Assembly (NCBI RefSeq): GCF_030012985.1
Contig: NZ_CP120233.1
Span: forward strand, 3,137,501-3,201,500
Length of the DNA stretch: 64,000 nucleotides
Source of the DNA: Microbulbifer sp. VAAF005
Lineage (GTDB): Bacteria; Pseudomonadota; Gammaproteobacteria; Pseudomonadales; Cellvibrionaceae
Reading direction: 5' to 3'
Position numbers and translations under genes: made by a program. The notes beneath the pieces were generated by a model. It saw only the letters and a program-made list of their open reading frames with translations, searched no databases and was not told the DNA's origin. How positions within the stretch are numbered: position 1 is the stretch's first letter; every line of letters starts with the position of its first letter. Below are positions 32,862 to 42,426 of the stretch, in pieces.

Positions 32862-34963
32862 ATGAAAGAGCTTCACGAGGATATACGCCTTGAAGCTGTT
32901 CAGAAATCTAAACGTATTTGTATCCTAACGGAGGATATGTTTGGTCCAATAAAAAATGGTGGTATTGGAACGGCTTACTTTCATTTGGCTATTTTTCTGC
33001 AGAGATCTGGTCACAAAGTCACCATCTGTTTCGTTAATGGTTTAGCAAAAAATCCTGTAAAAATGAAAATCACAAAAAAATTTTTTGCAAAACTCAATGT
33101 TGAATTTCATGGTGTTGCACCGCAAGCGCTAGCCAAAACGACAATGGCTCGTACTATGGCAATGCCCTATGCAGCCTATGAATGGCTCAAGCGAAATGAT
33201 CGCTTTGATATTGTCCATGTTTCAGAATGGCGTGGAATGGGTTATATAGCGTTACTTGCCAAGAGTCTTGGTATTGCATTCCAAGATATACATTTTGCTG
33301 TTAAAGGTTCTTCCCCAACACTCTGGTCTGCTGAAGGTAATCAACAATTCCTTAAAGAGGAACGGCAATTGGGGTGGGTATTTATGGAGCGCAGAAGTGC
33401 CGAGATGGCAGATACTCTGATCTGTGGAAGTCAGCATTTAGTCTGCTGGATGGAAAATAATAAATACCGCCTGCCTGAGCGCAGCTACTATTGGCCAAAT
33501 GTATTTTTGGATGATCTATTACCTGATAATGAAGCCATAAAAAATAGTAATTTAGAGACAAAAGAATGGGTGTTTTTTGGGCGGCTTGAGCCTCGCAAGG
33601 GGGTCATTCTTTTTGTGAATGCATTAAACACTCTTGCTAAAAGAGGGGTTAGATTACCATCGATTACTTTTTTGGGAGGACACTCTTATCGATTTGATGC
33701 GCGAAAATTCATAGAGGAAAACCAGAAGCATTGGAGTACAGAAGTCTCATTTATAAGTGATTGTAATGCTATACAGGCTGTAGAGTATTTGAGTGGAGAA
33801 GGACGTTTGGCTGTGATCCCAGCTTTGTTAGAGAATTCCCCGATTTCTGTCTACGAATGCCTTGCAACTAAAGTACCATTTATTGCTGCTGATACTGGTG
33901 GTACTCGAGAGTTACTTGATGACGAAAATGGAAAAAAAATCCTCTTCAAGCCAAATCATATTGCTTTAGCGAGAAAGTTAGAATTACATGCAAAGAGACT
34001 GCCTGCGCCGGGTATAAAACACCATAGGCTTAAGAAGTCGTTAGATGTATGGAATAAATGGCATGGCCAAGAGCATTCAATTATTAAAAATGCCCGATCT
34101 TCCAATAGACATGATCCCTTAGTTTCTATATGCGTAACTCATTTTGAGCGTCCAGACTTTCTCTATCAAGCGTTAAAAAGTATTGAAGATCAGACTTATA
34201 AGAACATAGAAGTTATTGTGGTTGATGATGGTAGCCATTCACAAGAAGCGCTACACGCGCTGGATATTTTAGAAAGTCACTATCAGAAGAATGGCTGGCA
34301 GTTTGTATACCAGGAAAATCGATATGTAGGGGCTGCTAGAAATACTGCAGCACAAAATGCAAGCGGAGATTATCTACTTTTTTTGACGATGACAATGTCA
34401 TGATGCCGGAAATGGTAGATAAGTTGGTTTGCGCGGCAACTTTTGCAGATATTGATTGCCTGACTTGTAGCTCTATCCGATTCAGCGGCAAGGGGGCACC
34501 TAATACTCCAGAAGGTAAGCTCGGAACTCAAATTCGTTTTATGGGACCAGCTAGAGCTTGGGCAACGAAAGTAAATATAGTCGGTGATGCGACGTGTCTG
34601 ATAAAAGCTACTAAGTTTAGAGATCACGGAGGTTATACAGAGAGATATAGAACAGGTAAAGATGATATTGAATTCTATAGCAAGCTAATTTTAGCAAAGG
34701 AAAATGTATCCTATTATCCTGATCCTTTATATTACTATCGCACCGGTGACAACTCTATGAAATCCAGAAATCACCTTCAAGAAGAAGGAGATTTCAGGCA
34801 AATAAGTCCTTACCTTGAAGGGCTCGACTCGGAAGAGAAAAGCCTCCTACTACTAAGAAAACAGCAAAAAGATGCCAAAAAAAATAAAGGGGGAAAATAT
34901 AAGCCAGGGTTTTTAAAGCGAACGATTCGAAAGCTGCGTAAATTCGCTAGGGTGAAAGTTTGA
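32862..34963 (+). CDS. Bifunctional GT4-GT2 glycosyltransferase (frameshifted in this sequence)
   Basis: The N-terminal half is a GT4 domain paralogous to the preceding protein: K-N-G-G-I-G-T-A-Y-F-H, V-S-E-W-R-G-M, F-F-G-R-L-E-P-R-K-G, I-P-A-L-L-E-N-S-P. The second half is a GT2 domain: V-S-I-C-V-T-H-F-E-R-P, then E-V-I-V-V-D-D-G-S. As given, translation stops at 34403. One extra T in TTTTTTT (34378-34384) restores Y-L-L-F-F-D-D-D-N-V-M-M-P-E-M, the GT2 metal motif, and joins the remainder ending at 34963. The repaired length is 700 aa. Two independent transferase activities would add two sugars in sequence. The last bases overlap the next start. Confidence 0.85.
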
Positions 34964-36198
34964 AAGTAGTTAAGTACATTGAAAGTGCTAGTGAAACACG
35001 CTTCCCCCTTATTTGTATCTTCCGTGATGAATTGGATATTCTCCCGGCTTTTCTCGACCACTACCGGTCTTTAGGTGTGACATGTTTCCACCTGGTGGAT
35101 ACGGGAAGTAGCGATAACTCGGTAAGCTATCTACTGAAGCAGAATGATGTCCAGCTATACGAAGTTGATTGTGGCTACCCCCAGGCAAACGCAGGTGTAG
35201 ATTGGGTTAACAGAGTTGCCCGGAACTATTGCCAGGGAAAATGGACTCTTGTGGTTGATGCTGATGAGTTTCTCTGGTTACCTGAAATTTCAGGAAAAAC
35301 TTCCCTGAAAGTTATAACTCAGCTTATGCAGGGTGAATTAGCTTTTGCTCTATATACTCCACTAATAGATTTCTTTAGCGACAACCTTCAAGGGAATACA
35401 TATGACATAAGAAACCTTTCCGAGTTAATGGAATCAACGCCTAACTATGTATCTTATAAAAGCTTTAAGAAAAAAAGCATATTAGCTTTTCCTTTTTTTG
35501 AAATTCGCTCCAAAGCCAGAGCGCAAATATCTGGTATTTCTGATTACTTTGTTAAATCCTATAAAATTCCGCTGGTTTATTGGCGGACGGGTTTTCAATA
35601 TTTACGTTCAACCCACTCATGTACGCCGGTTCCTCTCAGTAAAAATTGCGCTCATCTTCTCCATTTCAAATTCCGGTCCGGCTTTCAGCAAAGGCTTAGT
35701 CGGGAATTGCAGAACCCTGACCGGATGAATGCTGATGTATATCGCATTTCCAAGGCCATCATTAAAAATCAGATAACTATCCCTCAATACACATCGGATC
35801 TGCGCAAGATAGATGGATTCGGGGAAAGCGATTGGCTAACAAAGATGGATTTTGATATTGATTGGCAGAATGAAAATAAGTCCAAAAGCCACTATTTCGA
35901 ACTGCTCACACAGCAAAAGGTAGCCTCGGAGAGCTTTCTCGCCGATAACTTAAACCGTATAACCAAGTCTTTTAGTTGGCGACTGAGCCGGCCTTTACGC
36001 AGATTTCTGTTTCATCGGGGCATATTGCGACACGATCACTATCCAGAAAGGCTCGACCAGGATCATCCATTAGTGGATCAGACGATTGCCATCTATGAGT
36101 CATTTTGGTGGCTGGTTACGGGAATCTTTAGGCTGCCTGTCGCAATCTATCGCGCCATTCTCTGGCATAAGCTGGGAGGACGTCGCCGGACTAGGTAG
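34960..36198 (+). CDS. Glycosyltransferase, GT2-like (Glyco_tranf_2_4 type)
   Basis: The 412-aa protein has F-P-L-I-C-I-F-R-D-E-L-D-I-L near residue 15, H-L-V-D-T-G-S-S-D-N-S near 44 and V-V-D-A-D-E-F-L-W-L-P near 96. This layout is found in transferases that use the D-A-D-E metal motif, often called Glyco_tranf_2_4. The C-terminus (I-Y-E-S-F-W-W-L-V-T-G-I-F-R-L) could be a short amphipathic or membrane-associated helix. TTG 34960 overlaps the previous stop (TTGA), giving coupled translation. It is the last gene of the operon, ahead of a strong terminator. Confidence 0.85.
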   Translation: MKVVKYIESASETRFPLICIFRDELDILPAFLDHYRSLGVTCFHLVDTGSSDNSVSYLLKQNDVQLYEVDCGYPQANAGVDWVNRVARNYCQGKWTLVVDADEFLWLPEISGKTSLKVITQLMQGELAFALYTPLIDFFSDNLQGNTYDIRNLSELMESTPNYVSYKSFKKKSILAFPFFEIRSKARAQISGISDYFVKSYKIPLVYWRTGFQYLRSTHSCTPVPLSKNCAHLLHFKFRSGFQQRLSRELQNPDRMNADVYRISKAIIKNQITIPQYTSDLRKIDGFGESDWLTKMDFDIDWQNENKSKSHYFELLTQQKVASESFLADNLNRITKSFSWRLSRPLRRFLFHRGILRHDHYPERLDQDHPLVDQTIAIYESFWWLVTGIFRLPVAIYRAILWHKLGGRRRTR

Positions 36199-36210
36199 GG
36201 CTTTATACAA

Positions 36211-36242
36211 AAAAGGCCGGGGAGGTTTTTCCCCGGCCTTTT
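36211..36242. terminator. Bidirectional terminator at end of glycosyltransferase operon
   Basis: AAAAGGCCGGGG (36211-36222) and CCCCGGCCTTTT (36231-36242) form a perfect 12-bp stem with loop AGGTTTTT. It sits between the convergent glycosyltransferase and amidohydrolase genes. Confidence 0.95.
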
Positions 36243-36268
36243 GTTTGCATCTCAGTTTGTGCCTGAGG

Positions 36269-39200
36269 TTAGTGTACCCAGTGGTGGCGTTCCATCTTCT
36301 CCTGTACCGCTTCTGCCGTAGGAGCGGGCATAGCGCTGATAGGCAGGCGTTCGTGGAAGAATGCCAAGCGTTCGCCAGCCCCTACTTCGTTCATGGTTTC
36401 CGCCTCAAACACACGGCCATTAATTACCGTGTAGGTAATGTTCTCTGACAGGCGCAGGTTATCCAAGGGGTTGCCGTCAACCACGATCAGGTCAGCCAGC
36501 TTACCAGCCTCAATGCTGCCGATATCACCGTCCATACCCAAGTAGCGGGCACCATCGATGGTACCGGCGCGGAAGGCTTCCCAGGGAGTAAAGCCGCCCT
36601 GCTCCATCATCCACATTTCCCAGTGGGCTCCAAGCCCTTCGCGCTGGCCGTGGGCGCCGATATGTACGGTGACACCTTCGTCGCGCAGCTGCTTGGCCTG
36701 ACGGGCCACATTAAAGTGGTTGTAGTGGGCATCCGGCGCAGTGGGGCGACGGATAGAGCGGGGGTTAACGATAAAATCGGGGGTAAAGCGGGTCAGGCGC
36801 TCGTTCTTCCATACCTCAGTGCGGTCATACCAGTACTCCTCACCCCAGAGACCGCCGTAAGCCACGACAAAGGTCGGTGTATAACCCACTTGGGTTTGGC
36901 TCCACAGCTGCTCCACATCGCCGTAGACATTGGCGATCGGCAGTGAGTGCTCGATACCGGTGTGCCCATCCACAATCATGTTCATATTGTGCTGGTACTT
37001 ACCGCCGCCCTCGGGCACTACCATAATGCCGGCTTCGCGGGCTGCCTGCAGCACTTGCTGGCGCTGGTCGCGGCGGGGCTGGTTGTAGCTCTTCACTGAG
37101 ATGGCGCCCATTTCCTTGAGGCGGTTCACGTGGAACTGAGCGTCCTCCAGGGAGTTGATCTTGGCTTTGTAGCCTGGACCCTTGGCGCCATAGAGGATGG
37201 TGCCGGTGGAGAAAATACGCGGCCCAGTGATCAGGCCGGCCTTTTGCATTTCAGCGGCGGAGAAGATCTCGCTGCTGTCATTGGAGGGGTCGTGAATGGT
37301 AGTCACGCCAAATGCTAGGCTGGAGAACAGGTTCCAGTTCTGCTGCGGGATAATTTCTTCGCGACCCTGAGCACCGTGGGCATGAGCGTCAATAAGCCCC
37401 GGTAAAACGGTTTTGCCGGTGATATCGATACGCTTCGCTTCGGTGGGAATCTCCACTTCCGCTGCGGGTCCCACGGCAACAATGCGGTTGCCCCGGAACA
37501 GAACCACACCATTGTCGATAATTTCACGGGTGTTTTCCGCATCACGCATAGTGACAACCTTGCCGCCTGTGAGGGCAACGAGACCTGCGCGATTGTCGAA
37601 GGACTGCTCAAAGCTCAGGTCGATGCCTTCAGAAACTGGCTCTGGCAGTTCCTCCGGAGCGCCGGCGACAAATTCGAAGGCGTCCTTCAGTTCACGCTCG
37701 AACAGTTTGGGGCCGTGTGCCCAGCCCAAAGTGTTGCTATCGGCAGACCAATGCAGGTTTTCACCGGCGCGCTTGGATACCTGGGTGACTTTGACTGCTT
37801 TGCTATCGGGGCCGATAACCTCGGATTTGCCGGTATGCATAAAGGGCGCGACAAAGGCTTTGAAGTCCTGGGTGAAGGCAACCCACTTGCCGTCCGGAGA
37901 CAGGCGGAAGGAAGTAATCTCAGCGCCGTGCAGGTGCTCGCGCTCATCCTTGCCTTCCAGGTTGGTGCTCTTCAGCACGCGCTTGCCGCCGTCAGCGTTT
38001 TGGTACTCGGAGAAGTAGATACGATCTTCGCTGGCGCCGAAATGAGGCTCATAGCCGGACTTCACGACCCGGCGCTGCCAGTCGCCGTCGGCGTCTGCCA
38101 GGTAAATGCCCGGTTCCAGGGAGTACTCAGGGCTGAGCAGATAGCCACCGGTAAAGCGACGGTAGGCCACTGCGTCACCGCTTGGAGAAAAGCTTGGTTC
38201 AACGTACAGGCCCGGCTGCTTGGTGATGTTTTTACCGCGACCGTTGCGAGTGGAAACTACCCTCACATGACCCAGGTTTTGGTCATCCCAAGAGACATAG
38301 GTGATCTCGCGACCATCGCGGGACCAGCTGGGATAGAACTCAAAGTGGTCGTCCTGGCGGGTCAGACGACGGCGCTCACCACTGGCGACATCCTGAATAT
38401 AAATCTTGCCCAATGCCTGGAAAGCGACCTGCTTGCCGTTGGGGGATTTCTGCGCCCAGCGAATCATCTTCACATCGAAGGTTTCCGGCGCTACGTCTAC
38501 CGGGAAGCGCACCGCATCCGCTACCTGTTTCTCAACTTTCACATGGGCCGCAATCGGTGCGACGCTGTCGCCGTTGATGGAGATGCGCAGGAATTTACCG
38601 CCAGTCCAAACGACCAATGACTCACCATCGGGCATCCAGTCGTATTGAACGTAGTTGCCATGGGGGCCAAAGATTTCCTGCAGGTCGCGTTCGAGGCCGG
38701 AGTAAACCGGTGTTTCCAGTCCTGTGTCCAAATCTTTCAGGAACAGGGAGGTCTGGTTGTCCTGGCGGCGAATAAAGGCCAGTTTACTGCCATCTGGGGA
38801 TGGTACAGGTGCCACTGCGCCACCGGGACCGGAGATAAAGGTCTCCTCTTCACCATCCTGGAGGTCATAGCGGTTGATGGCAAAAATTTCCTGGGTGGAG
38901 TTTTTGTTGTACTTCCACACGGTGCCGGGGGTGGTATCGATGGAGTAATAGACATAGCGTCCATCTGGGGAGAAGGCCGGATCGGCAATATTTTTCTGGG
39001 CGATATCGCCACCGATACGCTCTTTCAGTTGGCGACCTTCACCCCCACCGTAGTGGTACATCCAGATTTCACCGGCGGGAATACTGCGGCCAGACATAAA
39101 GCCTTTACGCGCTACCAGGTACTGGCCATCGGGGCTCCAGTTAGGTGAGTGCAGCAAGTTTTCCTTCTCTGTCGTGAGCTGGCGAAGATTGTCGCCATTG

Positions 39201-39622
39201 CGATCCATCAACCAGATGTTGTCGGCGCCGTCACGGTCGCTGATAAACACGATGGTCTTGCCATCCGGGCTGAAGCGCGGCTGCATATTCCAGGCGATTT
39301 CATTGGTCAGGGTTACCGCCTCGCCGCCTGCTACCGGCACTGTGTAGATATCGCCGAGCATATCGAACAGGATGGTTTTGCCATCTGGGCTGATATCCAG
39401 GTTGCTCCAGGTGGTCTCGCGGGTGTCCAACTGGATCGGTTTGAATTCGTAGGGTGGCTTGTTGATATCCCAGGATTGGGCTTCCGCCTTTTCTACTTCC
39501 TTGTCTTTGGTAGCTTCGAGAGCGCTTTCGGCTTCTGCCACAGCACCCATCGGCAGGGTCAGTGCCAGGACAGCCAGAGCCAACAAATGGCGGCGCGGCT
39601 TGTTCTGCTTGGTGGTGTTCAT
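36269..39622 (-). CDS. Secreted TolB-like beta-propeller/amidohydrolase fusion protein
   Basis: This 1117-aa protein has a clear signal peptide (K-P-R-R-H-L-L-A-L-A-V-L-A-L-T-L). Repeated PD40/WD40-like blades follow, each with S-P-D-G-K or S-P-D-G-R, over about residues 70-660. A C-terminal amidohydrolase barrel has G-L-I-D-A-H-A-H-G near 765, S-V-K-S-Y-N (possible carboxylated Lys), H-T-G-I-E-H-S and I-G-A-H-G-Q-R-E-G-L-G. Such proteins are common in marine gammaproteobacteria and are suspected periplasmic peptide or cyclic-amide hydrolases; the substrate is unknown. GGAGGG lies 8 nt before ATG 39622. It is divergent from glmU. Confidence 0.9.
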   Translation of the reverse strand: MNTTKQNKPRRHLLALAVLALTLPMGAVAEAESALEATKDKEVEKAEAQSWDINKPPYEFKPIQLDTRETTWSNLDISPDGKTILFDMLGDIYTVPVAGGEAVTLTNEIAWNMQPRFSPDGKTIVFISDRDGADNIWLMDRNGDNLRQLTTEKENLLHSPNWSPDGQYLVARKGFMSGRSIPAGEIWMYHYGGGEGRQLKERIGGDIAQKNIADPAFSPDGRYVYYSIDTTPGTVWKYNKNSTQEIFAINRYDLQDGEEETFISGPGGAVAPVPSPDGSKLAFIRRQDNQTSLFLKDLDTGLETPVYSGLERDLQEIFGPHGNYVQYDWMPDGESLVVWTGGKFLRISINGDSVAPIAAHVKVEKQVADAVRFPVDVAPETFDVKMIRWAQKSPNGKQVAFQALGKIYIQDVASGERRRLTRQDDHFEFYPSWSRDGREITYVSWDDQNLGHVRVVSTRNGRGKNITKQPGLYVEPSFSPSGDAVAYRRFTGGYLLSPEYSLEPGIYLADADGDWQRRVVKSGYEPHFGASEDRIYFSEYQNADGGKRVLKSTNLEGKDEREHLHGAEITSFRLSPDGKWVAFTQDFKAFVAPFMHTGKSEVIGPDSKAVKVTQVSKRAGENLHWSADSNTLGWAHGPKLFERELKDAFEFVAGAPEELPEPVSEGIDLSFEQSFDNRAGLVALTGGKVVTMRDAENTREIIDNGVVLFRGNRIVAVGPAAEVEIPTEAKRIDITGKTVLPGLIDAHAHGAQGREEIIPQQNWNLFSSLAFGVTTIHDPSNDSSEIFSAAEMQKAGLITGPRIFSTGTILYGAKGPGYKAKINSLEDAQFHVNRLKEMGAISVKSYNQPRRDQRQQVLQAAREAGIMVVPEGGGKYQHNMNMIVDGHTGIEHSLPIANVYGDVEQLWSQTQVGYTPTFVVAYGGLWGEEYWYDRTEVWKNERLTRFTPDFIVNPRSIRRPTAPDAHYNHFNVARQAKQLRDEGVTVHIGAHGQREGLGAHWEMWMMEQGGFTPWEAFRAGTIDGARYLGMDGDIGSIEAGKLADLIVVDGNPLDNLRLSENITYTVINGRVFEAETMNEVGAGERLAFFHERLPISAMPAPTAEAVQEKMERHHWVH

Positions 39623-39848
39623 TGAAATATCCCTCCGCCCGATTCTGTGTTTGGCGGCTATATTTGTTTTGTTGGGTTGAGTAACCGGTTGATTTCACAG
39701 GGGGTAAATTACCGGGATCAAAGCGGCGCAGCAATCTTAATGCGTTGAATACCAGGGCCCCGGGGCGAACTGTTGTTCACTTGAGTAAACCGGGTCTAGT
39801 GGCCACAATGCACTCAAATCTTGTAGACGATTGGAATATCGACCCGTT

Positions 39849-41213
39849 ATGACTATCGATGTTGTGATTTTGGCCGCCGGAAAAGGCACCCGCATGCACT
39901 CTGACCTGCCTAAAGTGCTGCATCCTATTGGCGGTATTCCCATGCTTGAGCGGGTAATTGATACCGCCATGTTGTTGGGAGAGGTACAGATTACCGTGGT
40001 AATCGGGCATGGCGCAGACCTGATACGTGACCGCTTTGCTGATCGTGGTGTCAGGTTTGTGGAGCAGGAACAGCAATTGGGTACCGGGCATGCCGTGGCC
40101 CAGGCGGTGCCCTATTTCCGCGAGGGAGCCACCGTTTTGGTGCTCTATGGCGATGTGCCTCTGGTCAGGGCCGGCAGTTTGCAATCACTGCTATCGGCAG
40201 CGGATCACGGACCCGCCCTGCTGTCAGTTGAAATGGCCAATCCCGCCGGTTACGGGCGCATTGTGAGGGATAACAGCGGCTGTGTGCAGTCGATCGTAGA
40301 GGAAAAGGATGCCGATGCGGACACCCTGGCTATCCGTGAGGTCAATACCGGCATTTTGGCGACTCCTGGAGCTCTGTTGGCTCGCTGGTTACCGGAGTTG
40401 TCCTGTGATAATGCTCAAGGTGAATACTACCTGACCGATATTATCGGTCGTTCGGTCAGTGAGGGGATTCCTGTAACGGGCGTAATTGCCAGTGATCCAC
40501 TGGAAGTGGCGGGAGTAAATAGCCGTGCGCAGCAGGCGCAGATGGAGCGCGCTTTGCAGCATAACCATGCGACCAGCCTTATGAATGCGGGGGTGACTTT
40601 ATTGGACCCCATGCGTATAGATGTTCGCGGCAGCCTGGAGTGCGATACCGATGTCTCTATCGATATCAACTGCATTTTCGAAGGGACAGTTTCACTGGGT
40701 AAGGGGGTACAAATTGGACCCAATTGCCTGCTAAAAAACTGTCGCCTGGCAGATGGCACCAAAGTAGAGGCCAATTCCATCATCGAAGGCGCTGAGATTG
40801 GTGAGGCTTGCACTATCGGTCCCTTTGCACGTTTGCGTCCGGGCACAGAGCTGGCCACCGGTGCCAAGGTCGGTAACTTTGTCGAAACCAAAAAAGCCAA
40901 AATTGGTGAGGGCAGTAAGGTTAATCATCTCTCTTATGTCGGTGATGCCCTGGTGGGCGAAGCGGTCAATATCGGTGCTGGCACCATTACCTGTAATTAC
41001 GACGGTGTGAACAAGTCCCTAACCGAGATCGGCGATAAAGCCTTCATTGGCTCTAACACGGCTCTGGTGGCCCCGGTAACTGTGGGCGCCGGAGCCACAG
41101 TGGGTGCTGGCTCCACCATTACCCAGGCTGTGGGGAGCAAAGAGTTGGCGGTAGCACGCAGCAAGCAGCGCAATATTACCGGCTGGCAGCGCCCTTCCAA
41201 AAAAGCTAAATAA
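39849..41213 (+). CDS. glmU: Bifunctional UDP-N-acetylglucosamine pyrophosphorylase/glucosamine-1-phosphate N-acetyltransferase
   Basis: GlmU makes UDP-GlcNAc for peptidoglycan and LPS. It starts M-T-I-D-V-V-I-L-A-A-G-K-G-T-R-M (ATG 39849), with the uridyltransferase motif L-A-A-G-x-G-T-R-M. N-terminal residues to about 225 are the pyrophosphorylase. The rest is a left-handed beta-helix with hexapeptide repeats, for example I-G-P-F-A-R-L-R-P-G-T and G-A-G-T-I-T-C-N-Y-D-G. Length is 454 aa (E. coli 456). An in-frame TTG at 39831 is less likely. Its usual neighbours, the atp genes, are 19 kb upstream. Confidence 0.97.
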   Translation: MTIDVVILAAGKGTRMHSDLPKVLHPIGGIPMLERVIDTAMLLGEVQITVVIGHGADLIRDRFADRGVRFVEQEQQLGTGHAVAQAVPYFREGATVLVLYGDVPLVRAGSLQSLLSAADHGPALLSVEMANPAGYGRIVRDNSGCVQSIVEEKDADADTLAIREVNTGILATPGALLARWLPELSCDNAQGEYYLTDIIGRSVSEGIPVTGVIASDPLEVAGVNSRAQQAQMERALQHNHATSLMNAGVTLLDPMRIDVRGSLECDTDVSIDINCIFEGTVSLGKGVQIGPNCLLKNCRLADGTKVEANSIIEGAEIGEACTIGPFARLRPGTELATGAKVGNFVETKKAKIGEGSKVNHLSYVGDALVGEAVNIGAGTITCNYDGVNKSLTEIGDKAFIGSNTALVAPVTVGAGATVGAGSTITQAVGSKELAVARSKQRNITGWQRPSKKAK

Positions 41214-41334
41214 CCCTTACCGTAATTGGGTTGCCCCTCGGAAACTGTAATTCCGGCGGGCCTTCCCTCTCTACGCCTGTTGATAGCCACCCTATCCATT
41301 AAACTTGCGCTTCGGGAACAAAAGGAATGGCCCG

Positions 41335-42426
41335 ATGCACAAGCCCAGATTACAGCTGCTTGCCAGTTTTGATATTGCCTCGCTGCAATATTTGGATGAA
41401 CAGGGACAGACGACCCAAGCCCTACCGGAATTTGCCACCCCGGATACCCTGATTGCTTACTACCGCCAGATGACGCTGGCTCGTATGGTGGATGATCGCG
41501 CGGTAAAAATGCAGCGTACCGGTCAACTTGGCACCTATCCCTCCAGCCTCGGCCAGGAAGCTATTGGTGTTGGTCTCGCAGCCGCCATGGCCAAAGAGGA
41601 TATCTACTGCCCCAATTACCGGGAGACAGGCGCTCTTCTGGAGCGGGGCGTCACTATTGAGGAGATCTACGCAATCTGGGGGGGCGATGAACGGGGGCAG
41701 AACTTTCGCCATAGCCGCGAAGATTTGCCCTTGAGTGTGCCTATAGCCACCCAGATGTTGCACGGTGCCGGTGTAGCCTTTGCCCTGAAATATAAACATG
41801 AGCATTTCGGTGAACCCATGCGCGTCGCTGTTTCGACCGGCGGCGATGGATCTACTTCGCGGGGAGACTTTTACGAGGCGATAAACCTGGCTGGGGATTG
41901 GCACCTGCCTTTAGTGATAGTGATCAACAACAATCAATGGGCCATTTCCCTACCGCGAGATGAGCAAACTGCCTGTAAGACTCTGGCACAGAAGGCTATT
42001 GCCGCCGGAATACCCGGCTTGCAGGTAGACGGCAACGATGTGATTGCCGTTCGTGAGGCGGTGGGTGATGCCGTGGAGCGGGCGCGCAGTGGTGCTGGCC
42101 CAGCTCTGATCGAGGCGATCAGCTATCGCCTGTGTGACCACACCACCGCCGATGATGCCAGTCGCTACCAGCCCAAAAAAGATGTCAGTGAAGCCTGGTC
42201 CCGAGAGCCTCTGCAGCGCCTGCGATCCTACCTGGAAAACTGCGGTGCCTGGGATGATGCGCAGGAAGAAGAGCTGCAACGGGAGCTGACCCAGAAGCTG
42301 GAGAGAGCGGTCCACATCTACCGGGAAACCCCCAGAGATGCCGCCACAGCAATATTCGACCACCTCTATGCAAAGTTGCCGGAGCCTTTTCTGGAGCAGT
42401 ATCAACAGTTGCAGGGAGATAGCTAA
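41335..42426 (+). CDS. pdhA: 2-oxoacid (probably pyruvate) dehydrogenase E1 alpha subunit
   Basis: E1 alpha binds thiamine diphosphate and decarboxylates the 2-oxoacid together with E1 beta. The 363-aa protein has Q-R-T-G-Q-L-G-T-Y-P-S near residue 61. The ThDP motif runs from G-G-D-G-S-T-S-R-G-D-F-Y-E near 171 to V-I-N-N-N-Q-W-A-I-S, and the phosphorylation-loop region Y-R-L-C-D-H-T-T-A-D-D follows. ATG 41335 has AAAGGA upstream. Start and stop codons of E1 alpha and E1 beta share a base. Branched-chain or acetoin specificity is possible; the Q-R-T-G-Q-L form and context favour pyruvate. Confidence 0.87.
   Translation: MHKPRLQLLASFDIASLQYLDEQGQTTQALPEFATPDTLIAYYRQMTLARMVDDRAVKMQRTGQLGTYPSSLGQEAIGVGLAAAMAKEDIYCPNYRETGALLERGVTIEEIYAIWGGDERGQNFRHSREDLPLSVPIATQMLHGAGVAFALKYKHEHFGEPMRVAVSTGGDGSTSRGDFYEAINLAGDWHLPLVIVINNNQWAISLPRDEQTACKTLAQKAIAAGIPGLQVDGNDVIAVREAVGDAVERARSGAGPALIEAISYRLCDHTTADDASRYQPKKDVSEAWSREPLQRLRSYLENCGAWDDAQEEELQRELTQKLERAVHIYRETPRDAATAIFDHLYAKLPEPFLEQYQQLQGDS

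Noticed and set aside
37120..37140. GGTTCACGTGGAACT, resembling parS
   Set aside because: Only the CACGTG core and some flanking bases match; the left arm lacks the TGTTC arm and it lies in the coding sequence of the amidohydrolase. Chance match.
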